From Acinetobacter kookii (lineage in GTDB: Bacteria > Pseudomonadota > Gammaproteobacteria > Pseudomonadales > Moraxellaceae), in contig NZ_FMYO01000002.1 of the NCBI RefSeq assembly GCF_900096895.1, forward strand, positions 62,001 to 126,000: DNA of 64,000 nt. The letters are read 5' to 3'. The notes under the pieces are model-generated. The model searched no databases and had not been told where the DNA came from. It was given only the letters and a program-made list of their open reading frames with translations. Shown in pieces: positions 30,824 to 40,204 of the stretch. A program made the translations under genes and the position numbers. Positions within the stretch are counted from its first letter, which is position 1; each line of letters starts with the position of its first letter.

Positions 30824-31078
30824 TTAGTTTGCTGCCGGCTTGTCTTCTGCCTGTTTCACACGAATCCCTTGTCCATGCAAACGCAAAGTATTTAAGCCTT
30901 TAATCGCTTTCACCGCTTCACGGCCATGTGGCATTTCCACAAAAGCAAAGCCTTTTGATTTACCTGTTGCAGCATCTAAAACCAAAGTGCATGAATCTAC
31001 CGTGCCATATTGCTTAAACAATTCCAGCAATTCAGCTTCTGTCACTGTACGTTCTAAATTACGAACTAAAATTTTCAT
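30824..31078 (-). CDS. RRM-domain RNA-binding protein
   Basis: This 84-residue protein is a single RNA-recognition motif of the bacterial RbpA/cold-inducible type. RNP2 appears as ILVRNL at residues 3-8 and RNP1 as KGFAFVEM near 43. It ends in a short charged tail. The start at MKILVRNLER is chosen for its AAAGG site and for family length; the frame is open upstream. Such proteins bind RNA in the cytosol, often as chaperones. It sits just downstream of the helicase gene's end. Confidence 0.92.
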   Translation of the reverse strand: MKILVRNLERTVTEAELLELFKQYGTVDSCTLVLDAATGKSKGFAFVEMPHGREAVKAIKGLNTLRLHGQGIRVKQAEDKPAAN

Positions 31079-31155
31079 CTGATGACCTTTAAATAGGCTA
31101 AAAAAACCAAAAAGCACTCGCCTACTTACTTTTTGCACTTCACTATTGAGATAGT

Positions 31156-33147
31156 TTAATCGAGATCGATACCAAAATCTAAATTAATCGCTTGCCGCTC
31201 AATCAAGGCACTTTTTACGGTTTGCTGACGCGGCTTGTAATGGGTCTCGGTCGTGCACAGGTTACGAGTCAGGTCATTCAGAAAATAACTTTCAATTTTT
31301 CGTCCCTGTTCATCGACCTGATCGCGCGCCCAGAGATTCAGATTTTGCTTGGTTAAAATCAGTTCATTTTTAGCACGGGTTAAAGCCACATAGAGCACCC
31401 GGCGCTCTTCTTCCACTTCATCAAAATTACCCTGAGAGCGTGCATGCGGATACTGTCCCGCAGACACATTCGCGACATAGCAAATCTTCTGTTCTGTCCC
31501 TTTGGCAGAATGGATGGTAATCAGCGTCACCACATCATCTTCAGACTGGCGTTCAATTTCAGAAATCGAGACCGGGTCGAGCACATATTCTTCCAGAAAT
31601 TCACTCAGCTGATCATGCTTGGTGGCCAGCTGCTTAACCAGGTCAAAATCGCCCAGGCGTTTCGACCAGTCTTTCTTGGCATAATTTTCCTCAAGCTGCT
31701 CCAGCAGTGCTTCAATTCCCAAAGTCACACAAGCCTGCACCTGATTTTTTAATACCGACATCTGCTTCATGATCAGCAGCGTTTTTTCGGGAATTCGTCC
31801 GAATTTTTCCAGTTTCTCGAAAATCAGGTCCTGATCCGGCTGATGCAATAATTGCTGCGCCAGCTTGCTGGCCCCGACATCTCCCACACCGTTCCACAAG
31901 GTCAGGAAACGCATCCAGGCAATATCATCCAGCGGATTGGCAATCACCCGCAATAAACTGAGCAGATCTTTGACATGTGCGGTTTCCAGCAGTTTCATGC
32001 CACCTATAAAACGGTAAGGCACATTGGCCTGAATAAAGGCCGCTTCGATGTGGCGTGCCGCAAAACTGGAACGCACCAGCACCATATGGTCATGCCACGG
32101 CGTACCTTGCAGAAAATGCCGCTCTTTGATATCAATGGCAATCCATTTGGCTTCATCAAACTCGTTCGAGAAGATATGCAGTTTGGGTTTAATCCCCTCG
32201 CCACGATGTGCATCCAGACGCTTGTCATATTTGATTGAGCTTTGACCCAGCAGCCAGTTAGACAAGTCTAGAATTTGCTGGGTAGAACGGTAATTCTGTT
32301 CCAGTTTAAAAATCTGTGCATCCGGTACGCGTTCTTTAAAATGATGAATATTTTCAAAGTCCGCACCACGAAAACCGTAAATGGACTGGGCATCATCCCC
32401 GACACAGAACAGGCTGACTTTATCCTTTAAAGGTTCCAGCAATGCCCATTGCAGTGGATTGGTATCCTGCATTTCATCCACCAGCATATGCTGGCAAATC
32501 GAGGCCACATAATCAGTAAGACCTTCCGATTGCGTCAGTGCAGAAGCCACCACCGCCAGAATATCATCATAATCCAGAAAGCTGCGCGCACGTTTTCGTG
32601 TTTCGTATTCTTTCATGATGTCAGCAATCTGATCTTTATATTCCAAAAATTCAGGATGCTGTTTCTCTAAAGCAATACTGAGTTTTTGTCGGGTATTGCG
32701 GGCAAAGGAATACAGGTCACACAGCTGCTGCGGCTTGGGCAAGGCATTGGGATTTTTTTTATCATCCTTACCGCGAATTAAGCGAAACATCATCAACTGA
32801 TCATCACGGTCGATAATTGAGAATTGCTCCAGACCAAAAGCTTTCGGAATTCGGCGCAGCAGATACATGCAAAAGGTATGAAAGGTTGAAGCACGCAAGC
32901 CTTTGGCTTGTTCACCCAACGCCAATTCGACCCGTGCCACAATTTCACTGGCTGCACGGCGGGTGAAGGTCAGAATCTGGATTTGATTGGCCGGCACGCC
33001 TTGATCAATCAAGTAAGCTGCACGAGCCACAATGGTTTTGGTTTTGCCACAGCCTGCCCCTGCAAGTACCAGACTATGCTTTGCCTCAGTAGTGGCAGCC
33101 TGTTTTTGTTGCGGGTTTAATTCATTAATCAGGGTGGCTAAACTCAT
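31156..33147 (-). CDS. UvrD/Rep-family ATP-dependent DNA helicase
   Basis: This 663-residue superfamily 1A helicase unwinds DNA 3' to 5'. The Q-motif is LNPQQKQAA and Walker A is GAGCGKT at residues 30-36. Also present are TFTRRAASEI, the DEMQD box (VDEMQDTNPLQW), QNYRSTQQIL, VTLITIHSAKGTEQ, and YVALTRAKNEL (motif VI). It is close in length to Rep, but other windows would be needed to exclude a separate uvrD and rep. The long 3' neighbourhood has no partner gene. Role is presumably in replication or repair. Confidence 0.92.
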   Translation of the reverse strand: MSLATLINELNPQQKQAATTEAKHSLVLAGAGCGKTKTIVARAAYLIDQGVPANQIQILTFTRRAASEIVARVELALGEQAKGLRASTFHTFCMYLLRRIPKAFGLEQFSIIDRDDQLMMFRLIRGKDDKKNPNALPKPQQLCDLYSFARNTRQKLSIALEKQHPEFLEYKDQIADIMKEYETRKRARSFLDYDDILAVVASALTQSEGLTDYVASICQHMLVDEMQDTNPLQWALLEPLKDKVSLFCVGDDAQSIYGFRGADFENIHHFKERVPDAQIFKLEQNYRSTQQILDLSNWLLGQSSIKYDKRLDAHRGEGIKPKLHIFSNEFDEAKWIAIDIKERHFLQGTPWHDHMVLVRSSFAARHIEAAFIQANVPYRFIGGMKLLETAHVKDLLSLLRVIANPLDDIAWMRFLTLWNGVGDVGASKLAQQLLHQPDQDLIFEKLEKFGRIPEKTLLIMKQMSVLKNQVQACVTLGIEALLEQLEENYAKKDWSKRLGDFDLVKQLATKHDQLSEFLEEYVLDPVSISEIERQSEDDVVTLITIHSAKGTEQKICYVANVSAGQYPHARSQGNFDEVEEERRVLYVALTRAKNELILTKQNLNLWARDQVDEQGRKIESYFLNDLTRNLCTTETHYKPRQQTVKSALIERQAINLDFGIDLD

Positions 33148-33254
33148 GGTGTCTCATCGTGTTTAATAGACGAATAGTTTAACAGAGCTAACCATAAATC
33201 TGAGATTGATCTACTTAAAAATTAAATCTATCCCTATATTCTGCCATCCAGAAA

Positions 33255-33346
33255 GGCGACATGGATGTCGCCTGTTGAACAGTGAAACAGGGATGTTGAA
33301 TGAGTTAAATACAGGATTTTTGTTACTTTTCATCCCTGAAAAGTAA
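33255..33346. repeat. two-hairpin dispersed repeat, copy 1
   Basis: One hairpin is GGCGACATGGATGTCGCC and the other TTACTTTTCA/TGAAAAGTAA with a TCCC loop, about 50 bases apart. ACAGGATT precedes the second. Copy 2 near 45.8 kb has the same elements on the opposite strand. It lies upstream of the helicase gene and downstream of no coding sequence, so it is not a plain terminator. Confidence 0.7.
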
Positions 33347-33425
33347 AATTTGCCTACGCACTAGTATTTACCTATTCACATCCTTTCGGGGCCGTGATGC
33401 TCTCCGCTTTTAGAATTTAGCATGA

Positions 33426-34562
33426 TCACTTTTCAAGTTTGTTTAACACTGTAACTACTGTATCTTCCAAATGCCTTTCAGCATTTTTCATCGCAGCTTC
33501 TAAATCAATATGAGGTGGATTAATCCCGATAATTTGACTAAAACCCAAGTCATATAGTTCCTCAATACCCTCACCAACTACACCCGCAAAAGCAATCACT
33601 GGCTTATTCAGTCGCTTCGCGACCTGCGCCACCCCAAACGGTGTTTTGCCAAATTTGGTTTGAAAATCAATTTTGCCTTCACCCGTCAACACATAATCGG
33701 CTTGGGCAATTTTTTCAGCCAGATGAGTTTCTTCTATCACCAGTTCAACGCCGGATTGAATGGAAGCACGGGCAAAAGCCATCAGACCAAAACCCAGACC
33801 ACCTGCCGCACCTGCTCCTACGATATTTTGTTTACTGACGTTTAATTCTGCTTCAACCACATCGGCAAAATGTGCAAGGTTCTGATCCAATAACCTCACC
33901 ATTTCAGGGGTAGCGCCTTTCTGCGGGCCAAAAATATATGATGCGCCATTTGCACCACACAAAGGATTATTCACATCAGAAGCAATCAGGATTTCAACCT
34001 GTGTTAATCTTGCATCCAAGCCTGAAAGATCAATCTTTTGAATCTGGTCAAGCTGACCACCACCTACAGCAACATCGCAGCCTGCAGCATCGAGAAATTT
34101 CACACCCAAGGCCTGTGCCATACCGGCACCGCCATCATTGGTCACGCTGCCGCCCAAACCGATCATGATTTTAGACACGCCTAAATCCAGTGCAGTTTTA
34201 ATCATCTCCCCAGTACCCAAAGTACTGGTAAATAAAGGATTACGCTGTGATTTATCTAATAGATGAATGCCATTGGCTTTGGCCATTTCAATGACCGCCG
34301 TTTTACCTTGGTGCACCAGACTGAAATAGGTTTTTATTTTGTACTCTGCTAAAGGGCCACTGACTTCACAATCAACCTTTTGTCCACCTTGTGCAGCAAT
34401 TAAGGCATCCACGGTACCTTCACCCCCATCTGCCATGGGCACCGAAATACACACCGCATCTGGACATACATTCTGAATGCCACGCCGCATGGCCTGACAG
34501 GCCTGCTCGGCAGTCATACTTTCTTTAAAGGAATCGGGGGCAAGGACAAAGGTTTTAGGCAT
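33426..34562 (-). CDS. glxK: glycerate kinase (GlxK/GarK type)
   Basis: This 378-residue glycerate 2-kinase phosphorylates D-glycerate, linking glyoxylate/glycerate metabolism to glycolysis. The characteristic N-terminus APDSFKESMTAEQ is clear, as are VPMADGGEGTVDAL, LGTGEMIKTALDLG and LTGEGKIDFQT. I use the ATG that gives MPKTFVLAPDSF; the frame is open a few codons upstream. It stands alone between repeats and the HdeD-like gene, with no glyoxylate carboligase or transporter nearby. Confidence 0.93.
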   Translation of the reverse strand: MPKTFVLAPDSFKESMTAEQACQAMRRGIQNVCPDAVCISVPMADGGEGTVDALIAAQGGQKVDCEVSGPLAEYKIKTYFSLVHQGKTAVIEMAKANGIHLLDKSQRNPLFTSTLGTGEMIKTALDLGVSKIMIGLGGSVTNDGGAGMAQALGVKFLDAAGCDVAVGGGQLDQIQKIDLSGLDARLTQVEILIASDVNNPLCGANGASYIFGPQKGATPEMVRLLDQNLAHFADVVEAELNVSKQNIVGAGAAGGLGFGLMAFARASIQSGVELVIEETHLAEKIAQADYVLTGEGKIDFQTKFGKTPFGVAQVAKRLNKPVIAFAGVVGEGIEELYDLGFSQIIGINPPHIDLEAAMKNAERHLEDTVVTVLNKLEK

Positions 34563-34599
34563 AATCAACAAAAGATGAAAGCAATAAATCTTTATACAA

Positions 34600-34627
34600 T
34601 AAAAAAGAGCGCTCTATGCGCCCTTTT
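34600..34627 (-). terminator. terminator behind the HdeD-like gene
   Basis: GGGCGC and GCGCTC arms with a short loop are followed by a T run on the minus strand, 15 bases past the stop. It separates the HdeD-like gene from glxK. Confidence 0.65.
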
Positions 34628-34641
34628 CTCCCAGTTCACTG

Positions 34642-35214
34642 TTATACATCTGCCGAACTTTGCGGTACTTCATGTTTGATATAAGACGCCAAGGTCAGAT
34701 AATTAATTCCCTGGAACAAAATATCTATAGCAAGAAACAGTCCCAATACCCAGAAGGATGCATCCGGTGACATTAAAATAATGATGCCTGTAATCAGGGT
34801 CAGCAGGCCCGAAAATAAGATCCAGCCCCAACCTTGATAGGCTTTAAAAATAATGGCACTAAAAATACGGATGATACCTGCCACAATTAATACAATGGCC
34901 AGCAGATTGGTCAGCACAACCGCGGTTTTTACAGGTGTGCTAAAAGCATAATAACCAGCGACCAGATACAGTACGCCAAACAATGCCCATAACCAGCGAG
35001 TGCCCCCTTCAAAAATTTTAAAAGCTGCAACAAAGTGCAGAATACCGCCAATCATCATCAGTATGCCGAACAGGAACACCACAGAAAGCGTGGCAAAAGG
35101 CAGCGAAGCAAGCAATACCAGACCAAACAGGGTCAGCACAATGCCCAGACCTAAATACCACTTTCGATTTTCATGCAGCTGATGTCGAACCAAATCATTT
35201 CCTACTGTTCTCAT
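34642..35214 (-). CDS. HdeD-family membrane protein
   Basis: This 190-residue protein has six hydrophobic helices in three paired repeats (WYLGLGIVLTLFGLVLLASL, GTRWLWALFGVLYLVAGYYA, WILFSGLLTLITGIIILM). It matches the DUF308/HdeD family, which in E. coli is linked to acid resistance at high cell density. The ATG at 35214 is used because the upstream start is a TTG. No partner gene is adjacent. Confidence 0.88.
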   Translation of the reverse strand: MRTVGNDLVRHQLHENRKWYLGLGIVLTLFGLVLLASLPFATLSVVFLFGILMMIGGILHFVAAFKIFEGGTRWLWALFGVLYLVAGYYAFSTPVKTAVVLTNLLAIVLIVAGIIRIFSAIIFKAYQGWGWILFSGLLTLITGIIILMSPDASFWVLGLFLAIDILFQGINYLTLASYIKHEVPQSSADV

Positions 35215-35298
35215 GTTTTTTCTCAAGTCTTTTGTTTAGGAATACCTGTAGTTTTAGCTGATTTTCGGTCAAAAGTCTGTTATTTCTCTGCATTTTAA

Positions 35299-35324
35299 TC
35301 CACAGCCCCGCGTTCAGCTGTGGA
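35299..35324. terminator. hairpin behind the metzincin-motif gene
   Basis: TCCACAGC and GCTGTGGA form a perfect 8-bp stem around a 10-base loop, 25 bases past the stop of the minus-strand gene. The T run is weak (TTAAAA), so activity is uncertain. Confidence 0.4.
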
Positions 35325-35348
35325 TAAAAGCATCGTTATCCCCAAGGA

Positions 35349-36107
35349 TTATTTTTTCCAGCCCAATTCAATTGCGGTCATTTCATTAATTAAAGTCTGC
35401 TTCAATGAATCCGGCATTTTGCTTTTTTGTTCCGAAACCGGGATATATCCCGCCATCAACTCTGCTTTGACTTGCGGAAATAAAGGCTGCTGCTTTGGAT
35501 AAGCATAACCCAGTGGATAAATGGGCTGACCTGTCGTTAAATCATATTTGTCACTTGCACCAAAAGCATGGAGCAACTCATGCACCAGTACAATCTTGTT
35601 TTGTTCAGCCTGCTTTTTCGATGCAAATAAATTCACCGAAGCAATCCGGCCTTTTTGCAAGGCAGTGGAATGTTTCAACTCTTTAATTTTTTCGGGATCA
35701 TAATAATTTAAATACAGGGTCACACTGGGTGAACCGTCAGCACGTTCATGCTGTTTCCATGCATAAAAACGGAATTTCAGACTCCATAAAATATTATCCA
35801 GCATGGTTGCCTGTTGCGGCACTTTCGGGGGCAATTGTTTCAGTTCACGTCCCAACTGAAAATAAATGGCAATTGGCTGTCCGCGATACTGTGCCGACAT
35901 CTGCTGGAGATATGCTTGTGCTCCATTCAGTTCAGACAAATTCAGCGATTGAATATAGCTTTGAGTCGCAGCTCGCCCATCTGCATTGACAGGATGCAGC
36001 ATGACTATAATGGGTTTGGACCAGTCCTGGTTCTGGTCACGGTAGGCATTGACTGCAACAATCAACAGAATGAGTAATAAAATAAAAATTCGTATTTTTT
36101 TCCACAT
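35349..36107 (-). CDS. membrane-anchored protein with metzincin-type motif
   Basis: This 252-residue protein has one N-terminal membrane anchor (residues 5-20) and a likely periplasmic domain. Residues 176-186 read HELLHAFGASD, an exact fit to HEXXHXXGXXD: a zinc site with H176, H180 and D186 plus the catalytic E177. Asp as third ligand is known in snapalysin-type metzincins. The rest of the fold is not recognised. A zinc metalloprotease is likely; a non-peptidase role is possible. It begins two bases after the NYN-type gene ends. Confidence 0.75.
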   Translation of the reverse strand: MWKKIRIFILLLILLIVAVNAYRDQNQDWSKPIIVMLHPVNADGRAATQSYIQSLNLSELNGAQAYLQQMSAQYRGQPIAIYFQLGRELKQLPPKVPQQATMLDNILWSLKFRFYAWKQHERADGSPSVTLYLNYYDPEKIKELKHSTALQKGRIASVNLFASKKQAEQNKIVLVHELLHAFGASDKYDLTTGQPIYPLGYAYPKQQPLFPQVKAELMAGYIPVSEQKSKMPDSLKQTLINEMTAIELGWKK

Positions 36108-36108
36108 G

Positions 36109-36915
36109 TTATGCTATGCTCTGCTTTTTTATTTTTCTTAAATACATTTGACTCATTTCAATTTTAGTTTCAAACAAATTGAGTGTTTTAATGAGGCCAG
36201 ATAATTTAGCTCGGCCATAATTTCGAGAATCAAAATCAGGTTTTACCGCACTAATATACTGCCCAACCATACCAAGATTTGCCCAGCCATTTTCATCAGC
36301 ATTGTCTTTAACAGCTTTATAAATCAAATTTAAAGTTGCCCGATCTATAGCTTCTGGTAGAGCAATTTCTTTAGTTTGTTGAACAGCTTTAGAGTCAGTT
36401 GTCTTTATTGCTTCTGCTATTTTTTTATCCTGTACTAACGTTAATTCTTCATCTTCACCATTTTTAACTTCTGGGTCGACTACGAGGTTTTCAACATAAA
36501 TAAATTTATCACATGCCTTTTTAAATGCTTCTGGAGTCGATTTTTTACCAAATCCATAAACACTCAAACCATTTTCGCGAATACGTGAAGCCAAGGGAGT
36601 AAAATCACTATCACTTGATACAATACAAAAACCGTCTAATGCACCTGCATACAGTAAATCCATAGCATCAATAATTAAGATCATATCTGTGGCATCTTTG
36701 CCTTTTGTATAAGCAAATTGCTGAACAGGAGTTATTGCATGAGGCAGTAGAACATCTCTCCATTTTTTTAACGCTTCACTACTCCAATCTCCATACACTC
36801 TTTTTACGCTTGCTATCCCAAATTTTGCAATTTCTTCCAATATGAATGAAATACTCGAAATTGAAGCATTATCTGCATCAATAAGAACTGCTAATTTTTT
36901 ACCTTGATTTTCCAC
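36109..36915 (-). CDS. NYN-domain protein with OST-HTH/LOTUS-like tail
   Basis: This 268-residue protein has an N-terminal NYN (PIN-like, LabA/DUF88) domain with D13 and D15 (LIDADNAS), D74 and D77 (KGKDATDM), and D102 and D104 (VSSDSDF), the acidic set of a metal-dependent RNase. The C-terminal part (about 190-255: NLIYKAVKDNADENGWANLGMVG...) fits an OST-HTH/LOTUS RNA-binding domain. Likely a cytosolic RNase or RNA binder. It lies between topA and the metzincin-motif gene; base use is more AT-rich than its neighbours, which could reflect transfer. Confidence 0.85.
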   Translation of the reverse strand: MENQGKKLAVLIDADNASISSISFILEEIAKFGIASVKRVYGDWSSEALKKWRDVLLPHAITPVQQFAYTKGKDATDMILIIDAMDLLYAGALDGFCIVSSDSDFTPLASRIRENGLSVYGFGKKSTPEAFKKACDKFIYVENLVVDPEVKNGEDEELTLVQDKKIAEAIKTTDSKAVQQTKEIALPEAIDRATLNLIYKAVKDNADENGWANLGMVGQYISAVKPDFDSRNYGRAKLSGLIKTLNLFETKIEMSQMYLRKIKKQSIA

Positions 36916-36966
36916 TATTGCCCCAAAAAAGAAATTTTTGCATTTTTATAGAAATCATTTAATCAT

Positions 36967-36996
36967 AAAAAATGCCGACCCAAGTCAGCATTTTTT
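36967..36996 (-). terminator. terminator of topA
   Basis: AAAAAATGC and GCATTTTTT arms around a short inner stem lie just past the topA stop. Both arms are A/T-rich at the outside, giving a T run on the minus strand. Confidence 0.75.
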
Positions 36997-37010
36997 GCAT
37001 TTCTTAAAAC

Positions 37011-39650
37011 TTAAGCTTCAACCCATTTTCCATCATTGAAAACCAGTGACCATTTGGTTTGCTTGCCTTCAGGCGTTTCCGAACCAATATATTGCGCCTG
37101 ATTCTTACGACTGAATTTCACCAAGGTTGGGTTGCCTTCAGGGTCGACATCCGGTGCTTGCAAAATAAACTGGTATTTTGGATCCAGCTGCTCGGCCACG
37201 GTACGGAGTTCAGCCACTTTCGGTGCGCGGGTTTCACGCACTTTCGGGAATTTGCTGGCCGCCAGGAATAAACCTGCCGCACCATCACGAAGGACAAAGA
37301 AATCATCATACTTGGTCGAACGCAGGTGTTCCATTTTAATTGGATCTACACGCGGAGGTGCAGGCTGACCATTCTTTAACACTTTACGGGTATTGTCACA
37401 GCTGGTGCAGGCAAAATAAGGACCAAAACGACCGGTCTTGAGCTGCATCTCGCCATGACATTTATCACATGGAATGGTTGGACCATCATACCCCTTGATC
37501 TTGAACTCGCCTTCTTCCAGTTCAAAACCGGCACAGTCCGGATTGTTCCCGCATATATGCAGTTTACGACCACCATCAATTACATAGCTGTCCATGGCTG
37601 TACCACAAATCGGACAGCGTTTTTTCGACATCAAGTCAGCCGTTTCTGCTGCATCGTCATCCGAGAGCGCAGCCAGAGATTCAACCGGGGTTAAATTCAG
37701 CGTGCCTTTACAGCGCTCTTTAGGCGGCAGGTTATAGCCTGAACATCCCAAAAATACGCCTGTGGTTCCAGTACGAATCTGCATTGGACGCGAACATTCA
37801 GGGCAATGCACTGCTTCCACTTCCACAGGCAGGTTACGGCGCATGCCATGTTCACCTTGAGCAGTAGTGAGACGTTTCTTAAAGTCGCCGTAGAAATTAT
37901 CCAGCAACTCTTTCCAGTTCCGCTGACCATCGGCCACTTTATCCAGCTGACCTTCAAGATCTGCGGTAAAGTCATAGTTCATCAGGTTATTGAAACTTTC
38001 ATCCAGACGATCGGTCACAATTTCACCCATCTTTTCGGCAAAAAGACGACGATTATCCAGCTTCACATAGCCACGATCCTGAATGGTGGAAATAATGGCG
38101 GCATAAGTCGAAGGACGACCAATACCTTTTTTCTCTAATTCTTTTACCAGTGAGGCTTCAGTGAAACGTGCCGGCGGTTTGGTGAAGTGTTGCGATGGAT
38201 CCAGTTTTTCCAGTTTCAGTATTTCACCCACTTTCACGGCAGGCAACAACACATCATCATCCGACTTGTTTTGTCCGCGCACTTTGGTGAAACCATCAAA
38301 GACCAGAGTACGGCCTTTGGCTTTCAGTTCCACACCGTTGGCATCGACTAAAATGGTCGAAGACAGATATTCTGCCGGAGTCATCTGACAGGCGACAAAC
38401 TGGCGCCAGATCAGGTCATACAAACGCTGTGCATCACGTTCTACGCCTGCAAGGCTGTCGCCTTTCAACGCCACATTTGAAGGGCGAATGGCTTCATGGG
38501 CTTCTTGTGCACCCGCCTTGTTGCCATAACGGTTTGGCTTGGCAGGCAGATATTTTGCACCAAACTCAGATTCAATATGACCACGCACCATATTGACTGC
38601 ATCATCGCTCAGGAAAGTGGAGTCGGTACGCATGTAGGTGATAAAACCTGCTTCATACAGACGCTGCGCCAGCATCATGGTTTTCTTTACAGAAAAACCT
38701 AAACGTGTGCTTGCAGCCTGTTGCAGGGTTGAGGTGATATATGGTGCGCTTGGGTTGACCTTGGTCGGTTTATCTTCACGACTGGCAACTTTATATTCAG
38801 CATCTTTAATCAGATTCAATAAGGCATCGGTTTCAGCCTTATTGTGCAGCTTGAGGGTTTTACCGCCCTGCTTCACCGCTTCAAGACGGATATCATCTTT
38901 TTGGGATTTGGTGTCTGCAAAAACCTGCCAGTATTCTTCAGGAATGAAGGCACGAATTTCACGTTCACGTTCCACCACCAGTTTGACTGCAACCGACTGT
39001 ACACGACCTGCAGACAAACCGCGGGCAATTTTTTCCCATAACAGTGGCGAGATCATGAAGCCCACAACACGGTCCAAGAATCGACGCGCTTGCTGCGCAT
39101 TGACCTTATCGATATCCAGGCGTGCCGGCTGTTTAAAGGCTTCCTGAATGGCATTTTTGGTAATTTCGTTAAACACCACACGCTGATAGCGTGAATCATC
39201 TCCACCAATCACTTCTTTTAAATGCCAGGCAATGGCTTCCCCTTCACGGTCCAAATCCGTTGCGAGGTAGACTTCATCGACTTGCGATGCCAGTTTTTTC
39301 AGTTCCGCTACGACATTTTCTTTGCCCGGAAGCACTTCATAGTGTGCTTTCCAGCCATGCTCAGGGTCAACGCCCATACGGTTGACCAAAGCCTGTTGCG
39401 CTTTTTCCGCTTTTTGTTCATCGGTCAGTTTGGTACGGGTTGCCGGTTTTTTCTCTGCCGTTTTCGAACCGCCAGTCGGCAAGTCACGGACATGGCCCAC
39501 CGATGATTTTACGATGTAATTTGGACCCAGATATTTGTTGATTGTTTTCGCTTTTGCAGGCGACTCCACAATCACTAAGGCACGTTTGTTCGCAGCACTC
39601 GGTGATTTTGCTGGGGTGCTTTTGGATGTGGACCGAGGAGCGTTCGCCAT
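37011..39650 (-). CDS. topA: DNA topoisomerase I
   Basis: TopA relaxes negative supercoils through a transient tyrosine-DNA bond. The 879-residue protein has the Toprim domain ([29 protein letters not shown]) and the active-site Tyr in [11 protein letters not shown]. Three C-terminal zinc-finger-like units carry CPECSRP..., CPICGTAM... and CDKCHGEM.... A Lys/Ala/Ser/Pro-rich N-terminal extension of about 25 residues precedes the Toprim domain. A small membrane-protein gene lies upstream on the same strand. Confidence 0.98.
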   Translation of the reverse strand: MANAPRSTSKSTPAKSPSAANKRALVIVESPAKAKTINKYLGPNYIVKSSVGHVRDLPTGGSKTAEKKPATRTKLTDEQKAEKAQQALVNRMGVDPEHGWKAHYEVLPGKENVVAELKKLASQVDEVYLATDLDREGEAIAWHLKEVIGGDDSRYQRVVFNEITKNAIQEAFKQPARLDIDKVNAQQARRFLDRVVGFMISPLLWEKIARGLSAGRVQSVAVKLVVEREREIRAFIPEEYWQVFADTKSQKDDIRLEAVKQGGKTLKLHNKAETDALLNLIKDAEYKVASREDKPTKVNPSAPYITSTLQQAASTRLGFSVKKTMMLAQRLYEAGFITYMRTDSTFLSDDAVNMVRGHIESEFGAKYLPAKPNRYGNKAGAQEAHEAIRPSNVALKGDSLAGVERDAQRLYDLIWRQFVACQMTPAEYLSSTILVDANGVELKAKGRTLVFDGFTKVRGQNKSDDDVLLPAVKVGEILKLEKLDPSQHFTKPPARFTEASLVKELEKKGIGRPSTYAAIISTIQDRGYVKLDNRRLFAEKMGEIVTDRLDESFNNLMNYDFTADLEGQLDKVADGQRNWKELLDNFYGDFKKRLTTAQGEHGMRRNLPVEVEAVHCPECSRPMQIRTGTTGVFLGCSGYNLPPKERCKGTLNLTPVESLAALSDDDAAETADLMSKKRCPICGTAMDSYVIDGGRKLHICGNNPDCAGFELEEGEFKIKGYDGPTIPCDKCHGEMQLKTGRFGPYFACTSCDNTRKVLKNGQPAPPRVDPIKMEHLRSTKYDDFFVLRDGAAGLFLAASKFPKVRETRAPKVAELRTVAEQLDPKYQFILQAPDVDPEGNPTLVKFSRKNQAQYIGSETPEGKQTKWSLVFNDGKWVEA

Positions 39651-39685
39651 AGTTAACCGTTAATCCTGTTTGATGGAGTTATAAA

Positions 39686-40135
39686 TTAAAGTTCAGCCAA
39701 AGACGTTAAATAAGCTTTGATGTCATCTAACTGAGTTGCCCGAAGGTCTGATTCTTCATCCCAATAGAGTCCTACACAGTTTGCCTGCATATCAATAGCA
39801 TAAATGCCCTTTAATGCAATGGGCAAATCGTTAAACTTTTCATCGCCCTGCACAACTTTGAGTTTTTGATCTTCGACCCGTGCACGCATCAATGGCAGTC
39901 GGGCATCTGGAATTAAGACACTGTAATAGGCCACCATGCTGGCGCGTTTTTCCGTTGCCATGGGCACTTTGGTCCAATCGGGAGCGGCCACTAAACGCGG
40001 ATGCAAAGCCATCTTGCGCGCTCTTTCACGCATCAGACCTAATGCTTTCTCTCTTGGGCTGACACGTAGCCCGAAAATTGAGCCGAGCACAAACAGCACG
40101 ATGAAGACTGTAATCCAAATTCCAGTATTTTCCAT
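39686..40135 (-). CDS. single-pass membrane protein of unknown function
   Basis: This 149-residue protein has one N-terminal membrane helix (residues 7-23: WITVFIVLFVLGSIFGLRV). A basic segment with REKALGLMRERARKM follows, then a small soluble domain. I do not recognise a domain. It precedes topA by 35 bases on the same strand, so it may be transcribed together with it. The soluble part is probably cytosolic because of the basic residues after the helix. Confidence 0.75.
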   Translation of the reverse strand: MENTGIWITVFIVLFVLGSIFGLRVSPREKALGLMRERARKMALHPRLVAAPDWTKVPMATEKRASMVAYYSVLIPDARLPLMRARVEDQKLKVVQGDEKFNDLPIALKGIYAIDMQANCVGLYWDEESDLRATQLDDIKAYLTSLAEL

Positions 40136-40204
40136 AGTACAACCTTTTTATTCCTTTATTAGAGTTGCATAAGCTGAATATAAAACGCAAGTATCGACAT
40201 ACAT

